A stretch of 64,000 nt of DNA from Diphasiastrum complanatum. Taxonomy: Eukaryota; Streptophyta; Lycopodiopsida; Lycopodiales; Lycopodiaceae. The stretch spans positions 36,696,585 to 36,760,584 of the forward strand of contig CM055102.1 of NCBI GenBank assembly GCA_029204225.1. Reading direction: 5' to 3'. The notes under the pieces are model-generated. The model did no database searches. It was not told where the DNA came from and saw only the letters and a list, made by a program, of their open reading frames with translations. Shown one piece after another: positions 22,629 through 34,097 of this stretch (within the stretch, counting starts at the first letter, position 1; each line of letters starts with the position of its first letter). Both the position numbers and the translations under genes were made by a program.

Positions 22629-23486
22629 AGAGGTAGAATGGCCAAGATACCACTAGCTGGAGTGGTAGGAGAGGCCACAATGAATTGCTTCATGCTATTG
22701 TTGTGTATATGATTGTTTGCTTAGAATTCTATAATACAATACACAAGGACTGTGTTGCACCAAGGAATCCACAAGAATTCAGTTGGGAGACGTGTGAAAA
22801 TTGTTATTAAACATCAAAGACATGGTGAAGGAAAAGGTGAAGATGAATGCCAGCGGTGGTTCGCAACATATGCAACAACAAATAACAAAAGGTAGTGTGC
22901 TGAAGTATCCTATTTCCTCTGAAGTGCAAGATAGCTCAAATATAACTGAGCTAGAACAACATAAGATTCTGAACCAAATTACACCGGTCACTAATAAAAG
23001 AAGGTGCATGTTCTAATCTAAAAGAGATTTTCCTTATGCTATTTGTTTTGTGTGTATATCAGACATAGTTGTGCCAAGTAATTTCAATTTTTCTATAGAT
23101 TATGTAGATGGATTGTAGAGGCATCTTCTAGAAGAATTAGAGACTATTCCTGCTATTGACACGATAGTTCAAGTCTCATATTCGAACACATCAAGAGATG
23201 AACAACTTATCGACAATGAATCCAAAGAAGATGTTGCAACTCAGGAGCAACAAAACAAAGACAAGATTATCATCCTATGCTATCTTCGAGAAGATCAACA
23301 AGAGTGCGTGCATAGCCTATAATGTACGTTGATGAAATTGTCTATTATCACCCTAGATTTCATTCTATTATTAAGAACACTGAAATTAAATATCACTATG
23401 TCAGAAGCAAGATTCTCAACAAAAAGGTAAGCTTAGAATTCTATCTAATGTAATACATGAATGTAGATCATGGTTATTACCATTAT
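22629..23486 (+). other. Coding-like remnants, no family assigned
   Basis: Short frames (for example 22801-23016) read as polar, Gln/Lys-rich protein with many stops between. Around 23100-23430 pieces such as EQLIDNESKEDVATQEQQ and KYHYVRSK appear in shifting frames. It is probably a continuation of the broken unit at 22034-22628. Confidence 0.3.
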
Positions 23487-23840
23487 TGTTTGTGCTCATC
23501 ATTAAGCTATTTATGCACTTGATGTCTTTCTAAATTCAATCAAATTGTCTTATTGCATTTAGATATTAGGTCAATATGAATGTATTCTTCTCCATTAACT
23601 ATTCTACATGATTCTGCCCCTAGATTTGACTCTCCTACATATTGATATTGATGATTTACAATCAAGTAGAATCAGTCGAATCATTCATCTCTCTTGACAT
23701 TCTGATTCGAATCTGATAGATGAATTTCATGCGATGAGGAGAAAGGCTCATTTCTTAGAGCCTACGGATCCCACATTCTGATTCGCATCAGATCACTACA
23801 GCTTCCATGCTATCGACTCTTCTTATCCCTATAATGCATA
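23487..23840 (+). repeat. Dispersed repeat D, copy 2
   Basis: This copy is collinear with 8757-9200 (blocks 'attcttctccattaactattct', 'atcaagtagaatcagtcgaat', 'cgcatcagatcactacagctt'), with many substitutions and a deletion of the middle part. See also the inverted copy at 47000-47165. Confidence 0.65.
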
Positions 23841-24167
23841 CAAATTGAGGGGTTGTGTGGTCACATACAACTTCTGCATGAATCTTCAATACTAGCAAGA
23901 TGTCTATTGGTATTGAGCATTTTGCTAATGTTGAAATACTATCGTCTTCACTTACCATTATACAATTGGTACCGAAACAGAGTCGTCTCATTTGGTGAAA
24001 TTTCAGGTTTGGTAAAGGTATCAATTTTATATATTTCAAGCAAATTTAATTAGTTTTAGTTATTGTAGTATGGGCCTAATCATGAGACCATGGCTAACTG
24101 AATACTTGATAAGGTACGCATCCCATAAATGGCAACTTGGGTCATGTAGGTTGCAACAAAGAATAAC

Positions 24168-24420
<253 letters not shown>

Positions 24421-25542
24421 GAATACAATGTGTATAAGCTCTTGGAGGTTTTTCGAGAATATGTGTTCATGTCTGAGTTGATTTCTACTGTGTTGTTATA
24501 TGATCTGTTATTTAGAATTTTATTTGTTTTGCTATATGTCATGGCTAACTAGTTGATTACTTGTTTGTGTACTTTCGAAATCTTACTTCTTTTTGTGATT
24601 GTAGTGTGTTTGGTAAAACATTGGATGGCTTTTGTCATTTAAAGACATGGCTAATTTTGTACTTAGCTTAAGTTGGCTAAGTTCATGGTTGTTGCTTCTC
24701 ATTATGCCTTGCTATAGTTGACCATGTATATAGTAGTATTACTATGTTGAGTTGTTGTCTGACTACTTCGTTCAATTTGTAAAGCTATATACAAGCCAAA
24801 GTGATGTATCATTGGGCCTTTAGATAGGATGTGGATAAATCATTTATTCTGTTAAGATGGTGTTTATATTGTTCGACTATCTTTGTAAATCATGATTTGG
24901 TTCTAACACAATTCTTGAAGTTTTGATGATTAGAATATTTGGTTTGCTATTAAGTCTATATCTTTTTGTAGCTATTTGTGGTGGCTTTCATGGGAATGGG
25001 GTCCTCATTCTTGTATGAATTTAAAATGTTGCCATTTTTTAAGTACCTTTGGAGCTTGTTACTCCTCCTTTTAAAAGCCCATTTGACATAATGGTATAAG
25101 CTAGTTAACAAGAAGATGATAACAAAATAATCACATTTCTTGTTGAGTATTCATATTGTGACTATAAAAATCACTTTCATTGTACTTTTATAAAGGAGTT
25201 TGGTGTACTTTTGGATGCAACTCACATAATTTGATACTTAGGATTTTTTATTTCTCATATGTGCCAAGGAGTAAGGGAGTAACACTTTAGTGCCTTACAC
25301 CCTTATGACACAACTTGGTTAGGGTGTAACATGGAAAAAAAAAACTTACATAGACAACTAAAATTTCCCAAAATTGGCTTTTGTACTAACACCAAAATTT
25401 GCAATTTCTCATGTTTCACAGTTATGGTAAGGAAAAACTTGTTTGGGACACTGTTTAATATTTCAATATACATTGAGCTTGGAATAATTTAGTATGTTTT
25501 GATATGATTTCCATATTTTAAGCAATGTACATTAGGCTTGTG

Positions 25543-25544
<2 letters not shown>

Positions 25545-25593
<49 letters not shown>
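25545..25593. repeat. (AC)n microsatellite
   Basis: About 24 AC units in an AT-rich spacer. Confidence 0.97.
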
Positions 25594-25595
<2 letters not shown>

Positions 25596-25809
25596 GCTTT
25601 GTTATCCTTTAAAATCTAATTTAATAGAAAAATTGCAATAAATTTATAATGGCTTTAGATGGGATTGTGGGGTAAGTCATATTAAAAACAAATCATATCA
25701 GTTGAGATGTCCCAGCTCTCCACATTTCACAAAATTCTTACCCCACGTGCCATCTAAGTTGCCAACTCAAAAATTCATCAATGATTAAGTAGAAGTTTTT
25801 AAAAGAAAG

Positions 25810-25897
25810 GATGACATCTTCAAAATATGTCAACAACTAATTTTTTAAAACATGATGACATCTCTGAAATATGTCAGCAACTAATTTTTTGAAACAT
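25810..25897. repeat. 44-bp tandem duplication
   Basis: Two adjacent 44-bp units (25810-25853 and 25854-25897) share GATGACATCT...ATATGTCA.CAACTAATTTTTT.AAACAT with a handful of differences. A third unit begins (GATGA) and breaks off. Confidence 0.85.
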
Positions 25898-26978
25898 GAT
25901 GAAACAAGTCAATTGAATCTTATTCTCATCTCTGATGAGCAACGTAAATGAGACTATTATCTCTTGGTTGTTGAGAGGGTGTCACATGGGGTACCTACAA
26001 TCCAATATTATATGGTTATCCAAATGTGTAAGACCATCTTGAAAGTGCAATCCATTGCAATCTTAGACTAGCATGCTATATGGATTGGATATCATTTTAT
26101 ATCATGACTAACCATACTTTTATTTTGCCATCTCGTGAGTAATAGTACAAATTTTACTTTCTTGATTAAAATATTTTCATATATAGTTTACATTTAGAAA
26201 AATTAGTGGTTCTCTCAACCCACCCATATTTGAATATTGGATTCTATGGTGCTACGGTATGTTAGTTATGCCAAACTGCATTGATAATTCACTTAGACCT
26301 TCATACGAATTTTATTAATAAAAAAATCAATGCAACCATTGACAATGACACTTCTAAAACTTAAGTCCATCACCATCTACACTAGAATCTCAAAAATTTA
26401 TATGCATTTTTCAACTTGGAAAGTTGCTAATTATATACAATAAAAAAGTGTAACTTTGATTTTATGGATTGGCGTGATGGTAATCTAAAACTATTGATGC
26501 ATTTATGTTGCTGATATCCCTTCAATAAAAGGTTGATACTTCAAACATTTATTGAATTCGTGTTATTATTATTATTTCATGTAAGTCCCCTAATCATTGT
26601 GTATTGGACTCATGTCAAATGCAGTTCTTTAAGAGAAAAAAAAATTAAATACAGATTTAAAAGATCTTTGCACATGACTATATATTGGCTATTAATGGCA
26701 TAGACTCTTTCTCATACCCTAGATGCTACAAGAGGTATTTAGTATACAAGTTTCAAATTGAAATGCAATGTATGCAATTCAAGAAATTATTTCTTAAATT
26801 TCTGCCATTGAAGATGGGAGAACACTATGTAGAAAATGTAAATGCAAAAAGTTGGATGTCCACAAAGCTTTGCTATGTCAAAGTAATGGCTCTAAAATAA
26901 CTCAATTAAACAGTAATAGCTTTGCTCACCAAAAATGTTAAGTCATGGATGTCATAAATCTAAATAAAAATGACTATT

Positions 26979-27450
26979 GTTACGTACATCTCCAGTATGT
27001 GGGATTTGGAATAATACCTGATATGGATAGCTGGTACTCCAATGTATAAGGTTATCAATTACGCCACGTCATTTCGGGCTTGGCCGATAATGTAATTGAT
27101 AATCTTATGGCCCAAGTACTCTAATTGGACATATGGAGCTTGTGCATGGTGCTTGACAGCTTTTATGCAAGAATAGGAGGTCAAATGCTTTTGATAGGAT
27201 TGGAGGGATCCTAGAGGGAATATTCTCTAGCTTTTGGAGAGTATATATCCTCGCCCATCTCCTCATTGTATTTTCTAATTTCAAATGCCAGGATCCCCTC
27301 CTCTCTTGCATTCAGTCACCTTGGCTTGGGGGCGAAGTGATTAGGGTTTTGACTAGCCATTTCCTGTTGGTTGGGTGGTTTTGCTCCACAAGTGTCCTTT
27401 TGGTTGCATGTAACAGGATCTAAGGAGATCTTCACTTGGCGATTGTGATA
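26979..27450 (+). repeat. Probable 5' LTR of a retroelement interrupted by Gypsy-1
   Basis: A PBS at 27452-27464 shows that an LTR ends here. A candidate start is TGTTACG at 26979. The LTR contains a 17-bp inverted repeat (27046-27062 and 27092-27108, one mismatch, about 29-nt loop). The expected terminal CA is not clear (the sequence reads GTGATA before the PBS), and no 3' LTR partner is found in the window, so the bounds are tentative. Confidence 0.5.
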
Positions 27451-27451
27451 G

Positions 27452-27464
27452 TGGTATCAGAGCC
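27452..27464 (+). other. Primer-binding site
   Basis: TGGTATCAGAGCC matches the plant initiator-Met tRNA 3' end, marking the start of the internal region of the retroelement whose gag fragment appears at 33190-33541. Confidence 0.75.
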
Positions 27465-28329
27465 AAGGATTACATCAATTAGAAGGTAGAGTCGAGATTC
27501 TTACTTTTTGCAATTTTTTGGTGGATCTCTTTACTTTTTGCTTCCAAGTGGTGGACTCCTCTAATTTTGATGTACTTCCAGCCTATTGGTCATGATTATG
27601 GACCTTTTTTTTTTTATATAGAAAATGCTGGAAATCAATGGAATTTGATGGTTTTTTTTGAGATTTTTCAACTAGTATTCAAAGTTTTTGCTTGAAATTC
27701 ATCAGAGCTATTGTTCATGAAAGTTTTTAAGAATTTTACTTGTTGTTTCAAGTCATTATGATTGATTCCAATGATTGCTTGCTAGCGAAAAAGTCAAAAT
27801 TGGACCTAGATAGTGATTTTTAGCCAAAAATTAGAGTTTTGGGGCTAGAAATGGGCTATATGAAAAATGATTGACTAAAATCAAAACTTTTAGTGCTTGC
27901 ATGTATTTTAATTACTAAACATTTTCAGAGGTGCAATGATGTTGTCATAAGGCTTTCATGAATTTTGGTTAGGATTGGACACCATTAAGGGTCTCAAAAA
28001 GTCAAAACAAATAGTGTATTTTTGAGGTTCTTTGAGCTTGATTAATTCTCAATAGGTTGTCTGAATCCATTGACAAGCTGAAATATATGATGTATTGCCT
28101 CTTATTTGAGCCATCATGCTCCCAATTTGGAGTTGGGGGAGTAGGCACCAATATCTTGAAGTTTTGCTTGTTGAAGGACTCCATAAATGCAATTTTTGCA
28201 TGATCTGAGCTTATGATTGCTTAGTGGACCTTATGGAAGTCTCTATGCCTCTCTAATGAACCTTAGAAGAGTTTTTGTAACCTTTGATTGGATGCATATT
28301 GGGTTGGAGTTGGATTTTTGTGCACCCTC
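27465..28329 (+). other. Long untranslated leader, interrupted by Gypsy-1
   Basis: T-rich sequence with no open frame of note. It lies between the PBS and the Gypsy-1 insertion at 28330 and continues at 32429. With Gypsy-1 removed, the leader before the gag fragment is about 1.6 kb. Confidence 0.5.
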
Positions 28330-28987
28330 TGTTACAGCTTTAACTCCTTGTCCCGGTTGTTTACTGTTTTTAGTTATAGATGTACTTCTTGTAAATACAG
28401 AAATGGCTAAGTCACCGGTCTGTGGTGACCTTTGTAACAAAAATGTAAATAAAGTTGTTAATGATATTTTTGAGCCTCAGAGTCGCATGTTGCTTGGGTA
28501 TAGAGTACTGGGTCATTAATTCGGAGTGGCTAGACTGACCTCCTAAAAGGTAGGAGAGTTGACTAGTCAACACGACACATGTCATATGCTCATTGGGACA
28601 CTTGGTCCACTGAATGAGTGACACATGCCAGGGTTGACCGGTCAAACATGACACGTGTCACATGCCCACTAGGACATTTGTTCCAATGGATGAGTGACAC
28701 ATGTCAGCCTACTCACTTGCCTATTTGTTAGGGTATTGCCAAGTGGCAAGTGTCGACTATGCATGGAGTTGGCCATGTGTCGAGATTTAGGAAGGGTCAG
28801 GGTTAAGGGGTGTTGGAGGATTTCGGATAAGTGAGCCTAGAGAGAGACATTCCTCATCATAATCTATGCAACAAAGGCTGGGAGGAGACAAGGCAGCCAG
28901 CTCCATTTTGTGTTAGAGGTAATTTGATGGTCGTATGTGCAGGAAATTAGCAAGGTTTGAAGAGAAGATCATAGAGGGAGTCTGACA
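28330..28987 (+). repeat. Gypsy-1 5' LTR with 75-bp tandem repeat in U3
   Basis: Units at about 28558-28632 and 28633-28707 are diverged copies (GTTGACTAGTCAA... and GTTGACCGGTCAA..., both with GACAC.TGTCA.ATGC and GAGTGACACATG). The 3' LTR lacks this block. The repeated palindromic GACACGTGTC-type strings resemble G-box/ABRE-like sites, so the block may be an enhancer array. Confidence 0.9.
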
Positions 28988-28989
28988 TT

Positions 28990-29001
28990 TGGTATCAGAG
29001 C
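28990..29001 (+). other. Gypsy-1 primer-binding site
   Basis: TGGTATCAGAGC follows the LTR end after two T residues, the usual spacing for plant elements primed by initiator-Met tRNA. Confidence 0.85.
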
Positions 29002-29233
29002 AAGGGTTTGCAAGTTTTGGAAGCTTGGGACAACAAAAAACAAAAATGTTCTTGAGAGAGAAAGGGGAGTTTTTTGCTCATAACTTTTGATCGAGAGCTC
29101 AGATGGCTATGGGATTTGTTGCAAACTGTTCCTATTGCTAAGGCACAATAAATTAGTCACAGAAACCAACTCCAACAGCGAAATCCAAGCGATTTCAAGA
29201 GTTTTCTTGTAGCTGCTGGGCACCACCTACATT

Positions 29234-29987
29234 TTGCAAGTTGAGGAGGTAGATCCTATGAAAATTGAGAAATTGAGACAAGAAGAACCTCATGATGTTC
29301 CACGGTTAATGAACATGTCGGTGATTCGGAAGGTGAAATCGGTTCCTTTGCCACAGTTGTCAAGAGCGGCACAACACGGGTATCAGTTTCCTTGCACTTC
29401 TTTGATTGTTATGCATGGACAACTGGTGGTAGAGATGTTTTGATTCTATTTGACACTGGGTCCTCACATAACGTCATTAATTTTGCTTTGATTAAACGTT
29501 TGAGAGTGAGCACACAACCATCCATGTACCAGTACATAGTTGAAATGGCTAATGGAAAGGGGGCGAAAGTGTGGGATGCCAAGGTTGTGGGTACGCCTCT
29601 AACCATTCAGAGCTATAGTGAGGAGTTAGATTTTGAGATTACCCGTTTGGCTCGCTTTGATGTGGTGCTTGGAATTTGTTGGCATGTGGCTAAGAAGCCC
29701 TACATCACTTGGGATACTCATGTGTATGAGTTACAGCATGATGGTAGGATTCACTCCTTGCGTGGAGAGCTTGATATGCCTCCAGGACCTTTGATAAGGC
29801 AATGCAGTTGCGTAAGGTTCAGTGTAAGTGCATGTATGTTTGTTTCTTGTATGATATGTCTGTTTCTGCTAATGAGTCTGATGTATGTCAAGAACAAACT
29901 AATCTTACTAAGAACCTAAATCGCCAAATTAGAGAGGAGTTTCTAGACGTGTTCACGAATGAACTTCTATCTATTTTACCCCCTTAG
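29234..29987 (+). pseudogene. Gypsy-1 aspartic protease region
   Basis: Overlapping frames give a retropepsin. A strand with YQFPCTSL leads into the active site DTGSSHNVI (Asp codon near 29452), then VANGKG-type flap sequence (here EMANGKGAKVW) and the RFDVVLG-W second signature (here RFDVVLGICWH). Essentially no gag or zinc knuckle lies between the PBS and this domain, so most of gag has been lost. The frame ends at 29917-29919 and is picked up at 29802-29987 in another frame (ECQEQTNLTKNLN, then EEFLDVFTNELLSILPP), the usual linker into RT. The protease catalytic triplet is intact, but the polyprotein is broken. Confidence 0.85.
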
Positions 29988-30017
29988 AGAAATGTGAAGC
30001 ATAGAATCAAGTAAATT

Positions 30018-30825
30018 TTGGGATCATCTCCTATTAATAGACCACCTTATAGAATGAGTCTGAAAGAGGAGGAAGAGGTCAGAAGCATGATTGAGGACTA
30101 TCTTGCGAAGGGGCAAGTAAGACCTAGCTTCTCCCCCTTTTCCTCTCCGATCATTCTGGTAAAAAAGAAGGATGGGTCTTGGAGAATGTGTGTGGACTAT
30201 CGAGGCTTGAACACGATTACTGTTAAGCATCGATATCCTATGCCACGTATAGATGATCTTTTGATGCCCTCCATGGTGCTACAATGTTTAGCAAAATTGA
30301 CCTAAAGAGTGGTTACCATCAGATGAGAGTTCGAGAAGAGGATGTGCATAAAACTGCCTTCCGGACTCGTTTTGGACACTATGAATTTTTAGTCATGCCC
30401 TTTGGATTGACTAATGCCCCTGCAAGAACGATGTGCTTAGACCGTTTATGGGCAAGTTTGTGGTTAATTTTGTTGATGACATACTTGTTTACAGTTGTGG
30501 GGTTGCTATGCATGTTAATCACCTAAGAACTATGTTATCAACTTTGAGGGAAAATGCATTGTTCGCTAATGATAAAAAGAGTGAATTGTTTAAAAAAGAA
30601 ATAACATATTTGGGTTTTATAGTGTCAGCAGATGGAATAAAATCAGATCCACCAAAAGTTGTTGTTCTTCTTGCCTGGCCTGTTCCTATAGACTTGACGA
30701 CACTAAGAAGCTTTCTAGGGTTGGATGTATTTTATCGTAAAGGTGTGAAGAATTATTCACACGTAGCTGCACCATTGACCGATATCTTACAAAAAAATAA
30801 ATGGAAGGAGTGGACAAAAGTTTAG
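30018..30825 (+). pseudogene. Gypsy-1 reverse transcriptase
   Basis: Three overlapping frames (30018-30305, 30284-30526, 30433-30825) give the gypsy RT in order. Motifs are: [76 protein letters not shown], and the catalytic FVDDILVYS (about 30469-30495, F in place of Y). YLGFIVSADGIK and LRSFLGLDVFYRK follow. At least two frameshifts interrupt it, and part of the thumb-proximal FM-LMN block is lost. The sequence then reaches the start of RNase H (SFDALK) and jumps straight into integrase at about 30850. Confidence 0.9.
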
Positions 30826-30849
30826 CAGCGAAGTTTCGATGCTTTGAAG

Positions 30850-31914
30850 ATGGGAGAGTATCTCCATGGATTTTGTCACCAACTTACCTCGTACGCAATC
30901 ACAACATGATTCTATCTTGGTCGTAGTTGACAGACTCATGAAAATGGCTCATTTCATTCCAACGCGTAAAAAGATTGATGTGGGTGAAGTAGCTAATTTG
31001 TTTATCGAGCATGTGTTCAGACTTCATGGATTACCGTTATTCATAGTGTCTTATAGGGATACTTGATTCACTGGAAACTTTTGGACTGTAGTTATGGCCA
31101 AACTTGAAGTCCAATTGAGAATGAGCAGTACGAAGCATTTTGAAATGGATGGCCAAACTGAGAGAGTCAACCAAACCTTAGAGGATATGCTTAGGGCATT
31201 TGTTGGGGATAAGCAAACTCAGTGGGAGAAGTACTTGCCACTGTTGGAGTTTGCTTACAATGACAAGATAAATGTGAGTACTAAGATGAGTCCTTTCGAG
31301 CTTAACTATGGATTTAGGCCAGGTAGCCCTATCACGGTAGGAATTCCTCAAAGAGTGCCTAATGCGGTTAATTTTCTACCTCAAATGAATGAAATGCTTG
31401 AGTTAGCGAAGGTTAATAGTAGGCAAGCGATGGATCGAGCAAAGTCATATGCTGATCAGCATCGCACGCCTAGAGAGTTTGTGGTAGGAGACATGGTGTT
31501 TCTCCAAGTACCCAAGGACCCAAGACCCTTAAGACGAGCAAATAATACAAGTTGTCCCCGCATTATTGTGGACCCTGGAAAATTGTTAAAAAAATCAGTG
31601 ATGTTTCTTATAAGTTAGATTTTTCTAAAACTTGTAAAGTGCATCTTGTATTTCATGTTCCTAGATTGAAACGGGTTTTACATAACGATGATAACTTGTT
31701 GTCTGATGGTTTGTTTGCATTCCAGGAGCAGGGAGAAGTAACCCATGGGCCAACAAGGGTATTGGATAGGCGAGAGAGGCGTTTACGCAACCGTTTGATC
31801 CGTGAGTACTTGGTCGCTTGGCATGGCAGGCCTCTTTTTGATGCTACCTGGGAGACCGCGCACAATCTGTGTGCACAGTACCCTAGCTTTGCCATCGTGG
31901 ATGATGTTACCTGA
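30850..31914 (+). pseudogene. Gypsy-1 integrase with chromodomain-like C-terminus
   Basis: The integrase begins within its core ([28 protein letters not shown]). The HHCC finger and all of RNase H are missing, with the junction near 30850. The block holding the second catalytic Asp reads VSYRDT followed by a stop, instead of SDRD, so that Asp is lost. The MDGQTERVNQTLEDMLR block with the catalytic Glu is present. Downstream are WEKYLPLLEFAYN, SPFELNYGFRPGSP, GDMVFLQVP, then in another frame a YKLDF and FHVPRLKR block. It ends in RRLRNRLIREYLVAWHGRPLFDATWE, which resembles the chromodomain of plant chromoviruses, a module that targets insertion to particular chromatin. Dead by stops, frameshift and active-site change. 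Confidence 0.88.
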
Positions 31915-31926
31915 GGGGGGAAGGGA

Positions 31927-32423
31927 TGTTACAGCTTAAACTCCCTGTCCCGGTTGTTTACTGTTTTTACTTATAGATGTACTTCTTGTAAATACAGAAA
32001 TGGCTAAGTCACTGGCCTGTGGTGACCTTTGTAACAAAAATGTAAATAAAGTTGTTAATGATGTTTCTGAGCCTCAGAGTCACATGTTGCTTGAATATAG
32101 GGTACTGGGTCATTAATTCAAATGGATGAGTGACGCATGTCAGCCTACTCACTTGCCTATGTGTTAGGGTATTGCCAAGTGGCAAGTGTCGACTGTGCAT
32201 GGAGTTGGCCATGTGTCGAGATTTAGGAAGGGTCATGGTTAAGGGGTGCTGGAGGATTTTGGATAAGTGAGCCTAGAGAGAGGTATTCCTCATCATAATC
32301 TATGCAGCAAAGGCTGGGATGAGACAAGGCAACCAGCTCCATCTTGTATTAGAGGTAATTTGATGGTTGTATGTGCAGGAAATCAGCAAGGTTTGAAGAG
32401 AAGATCAGAGAGGGAGTTTGACA
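31927..32423 (+). repeat. Gypsy-1 3' LTR (shorter)
   Basis: It is preceded by the purine tract GAGGGGGGAAGGGA (31913-31926), a clear polypurine tract. The 75-bp U3 repeats found in the 5' LTR are absent here: the sequence passes directly from 'gggtcattaattc' to 'aatggatgagtgac'. Confidence 0.92.
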
Positions 32424-32428
32424 CCCTC

Positions 32429-33189
32429 CTACTACAATTTTAGACTATTACAGATTGCACATGTGAAGCCTATGTGGTAGGATGATGTGACAAGTGTCTT
32501 GCTAATATCTCTCCATCTGTACAATTCTTTACAATGACCAAATCGGAGTCCTATAGCAAAAGTTATGGCCATCGGAAGTTTGGCAATTTTTAGAGTAAAA
32601 TTTGAATTTTTTACTATAAAGTTCTGATTGCATGCATGCATGTGAAGCAATAGAATGCTTTTCTAGTGTTGAAAATGTTTGAATGAACCTATATGCATGT
32701 TTGGATGCATGATACAAGGTGGTATAGTAGGTTGATCAAAAAAATTTCATGCATGGATGCTATTTTTGAAACACTAGTCAAAAAGCTGATTTTCCGATTA
32801 CTAGGCAATTTACGAAAAAAATTTGATTTCTTGGAAAAATCGATGCATGTTAAGTTTGATGCATGTTGGACATCTTAAAATAAGTTTGGAATGGAATGGA
32901 GCCTATGAAACTGAATGGTCGATTCTTGTAATCAATTTTCACAGTCTGGTTCATGTTGAACAAAATTCGAAAAATCTCAGTTTCATGAATTTTTTGAATG
33001 ATCCGTGAAAGTTCCAAATTGTTCTAAATCTATCATTTACCGATTGACTGAAATTAGCTTAATGAAGTGAAAGACCATGTTGAGATGAAATCAGCCAGTA
33101 ATAAAGGTCCAATATTGTTTTCACTTTTAGTTGAAAATTTTGGATGTGTCGACTAATTAAAGCCAATTTTTAGTTTTAGGTAATCAATT
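32429..33189 (+). other. Leader continuation of the interrupted retroelement
   Basis: T-rich, noncoding-looking sequence that continues 27465-28329 after removal of Gypsy-1. It contains several ATGCATG strings (for example 32633-32643) but no open frame with family features. Confidence 0.45.
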
Positions 33190-33541
33190 ATGGTAGATGA
33201 TAATGCAGATCTCGAGGGTACGATACCTATGCCTAACCTACTTACAGATTTTCCAGCAATTAAGTCAAGCACATAATGAAATGGACAATCTGAGGGATCT
33301 GCAGGTTAAGACTTTATCTTTGCTAAATCTGGGCTTTCAGCAAAAATTTATTTTGGGGGAGGAGAAAGAGAAGAAGCTAGAGGTGGTAGACGATTGGTTA
33401 ACTAAGTGGACAAGTTATTTCAATCTACATGCAATTTTGGAAGAGAAAAAGATTGAAAGCATAGTTCTGTTCTTCCGAGGAAAGGCTTCATCATGGTGGC
33501 GTGATTTGCAACCAAACCCACTAGATGGTAAGAATTCATGA
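33190..33541 (+). pseudogene. Retrotransposon gag fragment
   Basis: After an early frameshift (about 33245) the frame reads ...VVDDWLTKWTSYFNLHAILEEKKIESIVLFFRGKASSWWRDLQ. This is the W...YF....I-EE-KI......L-G-A..WW core of plant LTR-retrotransposon gag proteins. It fits the leader and PBS at 27452. The sequence ends abruptly after the DLQPNP segment; no zinc knuckle, protease or pol follows in this orientation. The element is therefore truncated here by a deletion or insertion. Confidence 0.75.
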
Positions 33542-33842
33542 AAGTATTCATACTTGTGCACATAATGTACGTCAGAAACTCTGTAGGTGCAGCTGAAAAG
33601 ACTCTTCATTTTTACATATCAGACGATAAGCTCCATGACACCTTATTCGTACAGCACTATAAGACTTTAACTACATAATCCATCTCGTAGTACCAAACTA
33701 CACTATTTTGGAGTACCAATTTTGGTACTATTCCCTTATAGATATAGTACCAAACTGGGACTATACGGGACACCTGAATATAGTACCAAATTGGTAGTAG
33801 ACAAAACACTTTAGACCACCAGTGCATGGACTATATCTCGTT
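33542..33842. other. Short spacer with repeated GTACCAAA strings
   Basis: AGTACCAAA-type strings recur between 33688 and 33805, and a perfect 8-bp inverted repeat with a 2-nt centre (AGTACCAA TT TTGGTACT) lies at 33712-33729. No gene. It may be part of a small inverted-repeat element, but no outer ends could be defined. Confidence 0.4.
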
Positions 33843-34082
33843 TTACATCTTAAACGAATAATTCTCTGCAAAGTCAATGACTGAAACAACAACATCCAAA
33901 GGGAATTTTAGCAAGTAGTGTTTAAATTGTTGTGACTGCCACCGAAACACAAAGTTATTCTTTCTGAAGTTTTTCAGATGTGCTGAAACCAGGTCAACAA
34001 AAGCACTGCTTCGCATTCGTTGCACTACCAAATCCTTTCTCTTCTTGATAGAACCACCCTCATCAACAAAACCTTGACGCAA
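33843..34082 (-). pseudogene. Fragment of an unrecognised protein with a DFAENYSF motif
   Basis: The minus-strand frame of 79 residues has FRWQSQQFKHYLLKFP followed by DVVVSVIDFAENYSFKM before its stop. I recall a 'V-VVDFAENY' pattern from uncharacterised, often transposon-associated plant proteins, but I cannot name the family. It is clearly a fragment. Its upstream end abuts the truncated Copia integrase at 34098, so it seems to have been joined to Copia sequence by insertion or deletion. Charged residues (EGGSIKKRKD) sit near its N-terminal end. Confidence 0.4.
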
Positions 34083-34097
34083 TATCTGTAAAGAACT

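Larger units (their letters stand above)
28330..32423 (+). mobile_element. Gypsy-1: Ty3/gypsy retrotransposon
   Basis: LTRs lie at 28330-28987 (658 bp) and 31927-32423 (497 bp). Both start TGTTACAGCTT and end TNTGACA, and both are flanked by CCCTC (28325-28329 and 32424-32428), a 5-bp target duplication. A PBS follows the 5' LTR. The internal order protease, RT, integrase, with the integrase last, is gypsy. Outside a 161-bp length difference I count roughly 29 differences (about 94 percent identity), so it is older than Copia-2 and Copia-3. Gag is essentially missing, and RNase H plus the integrase N-terminal finger are deleted. Confidence 0.93.
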
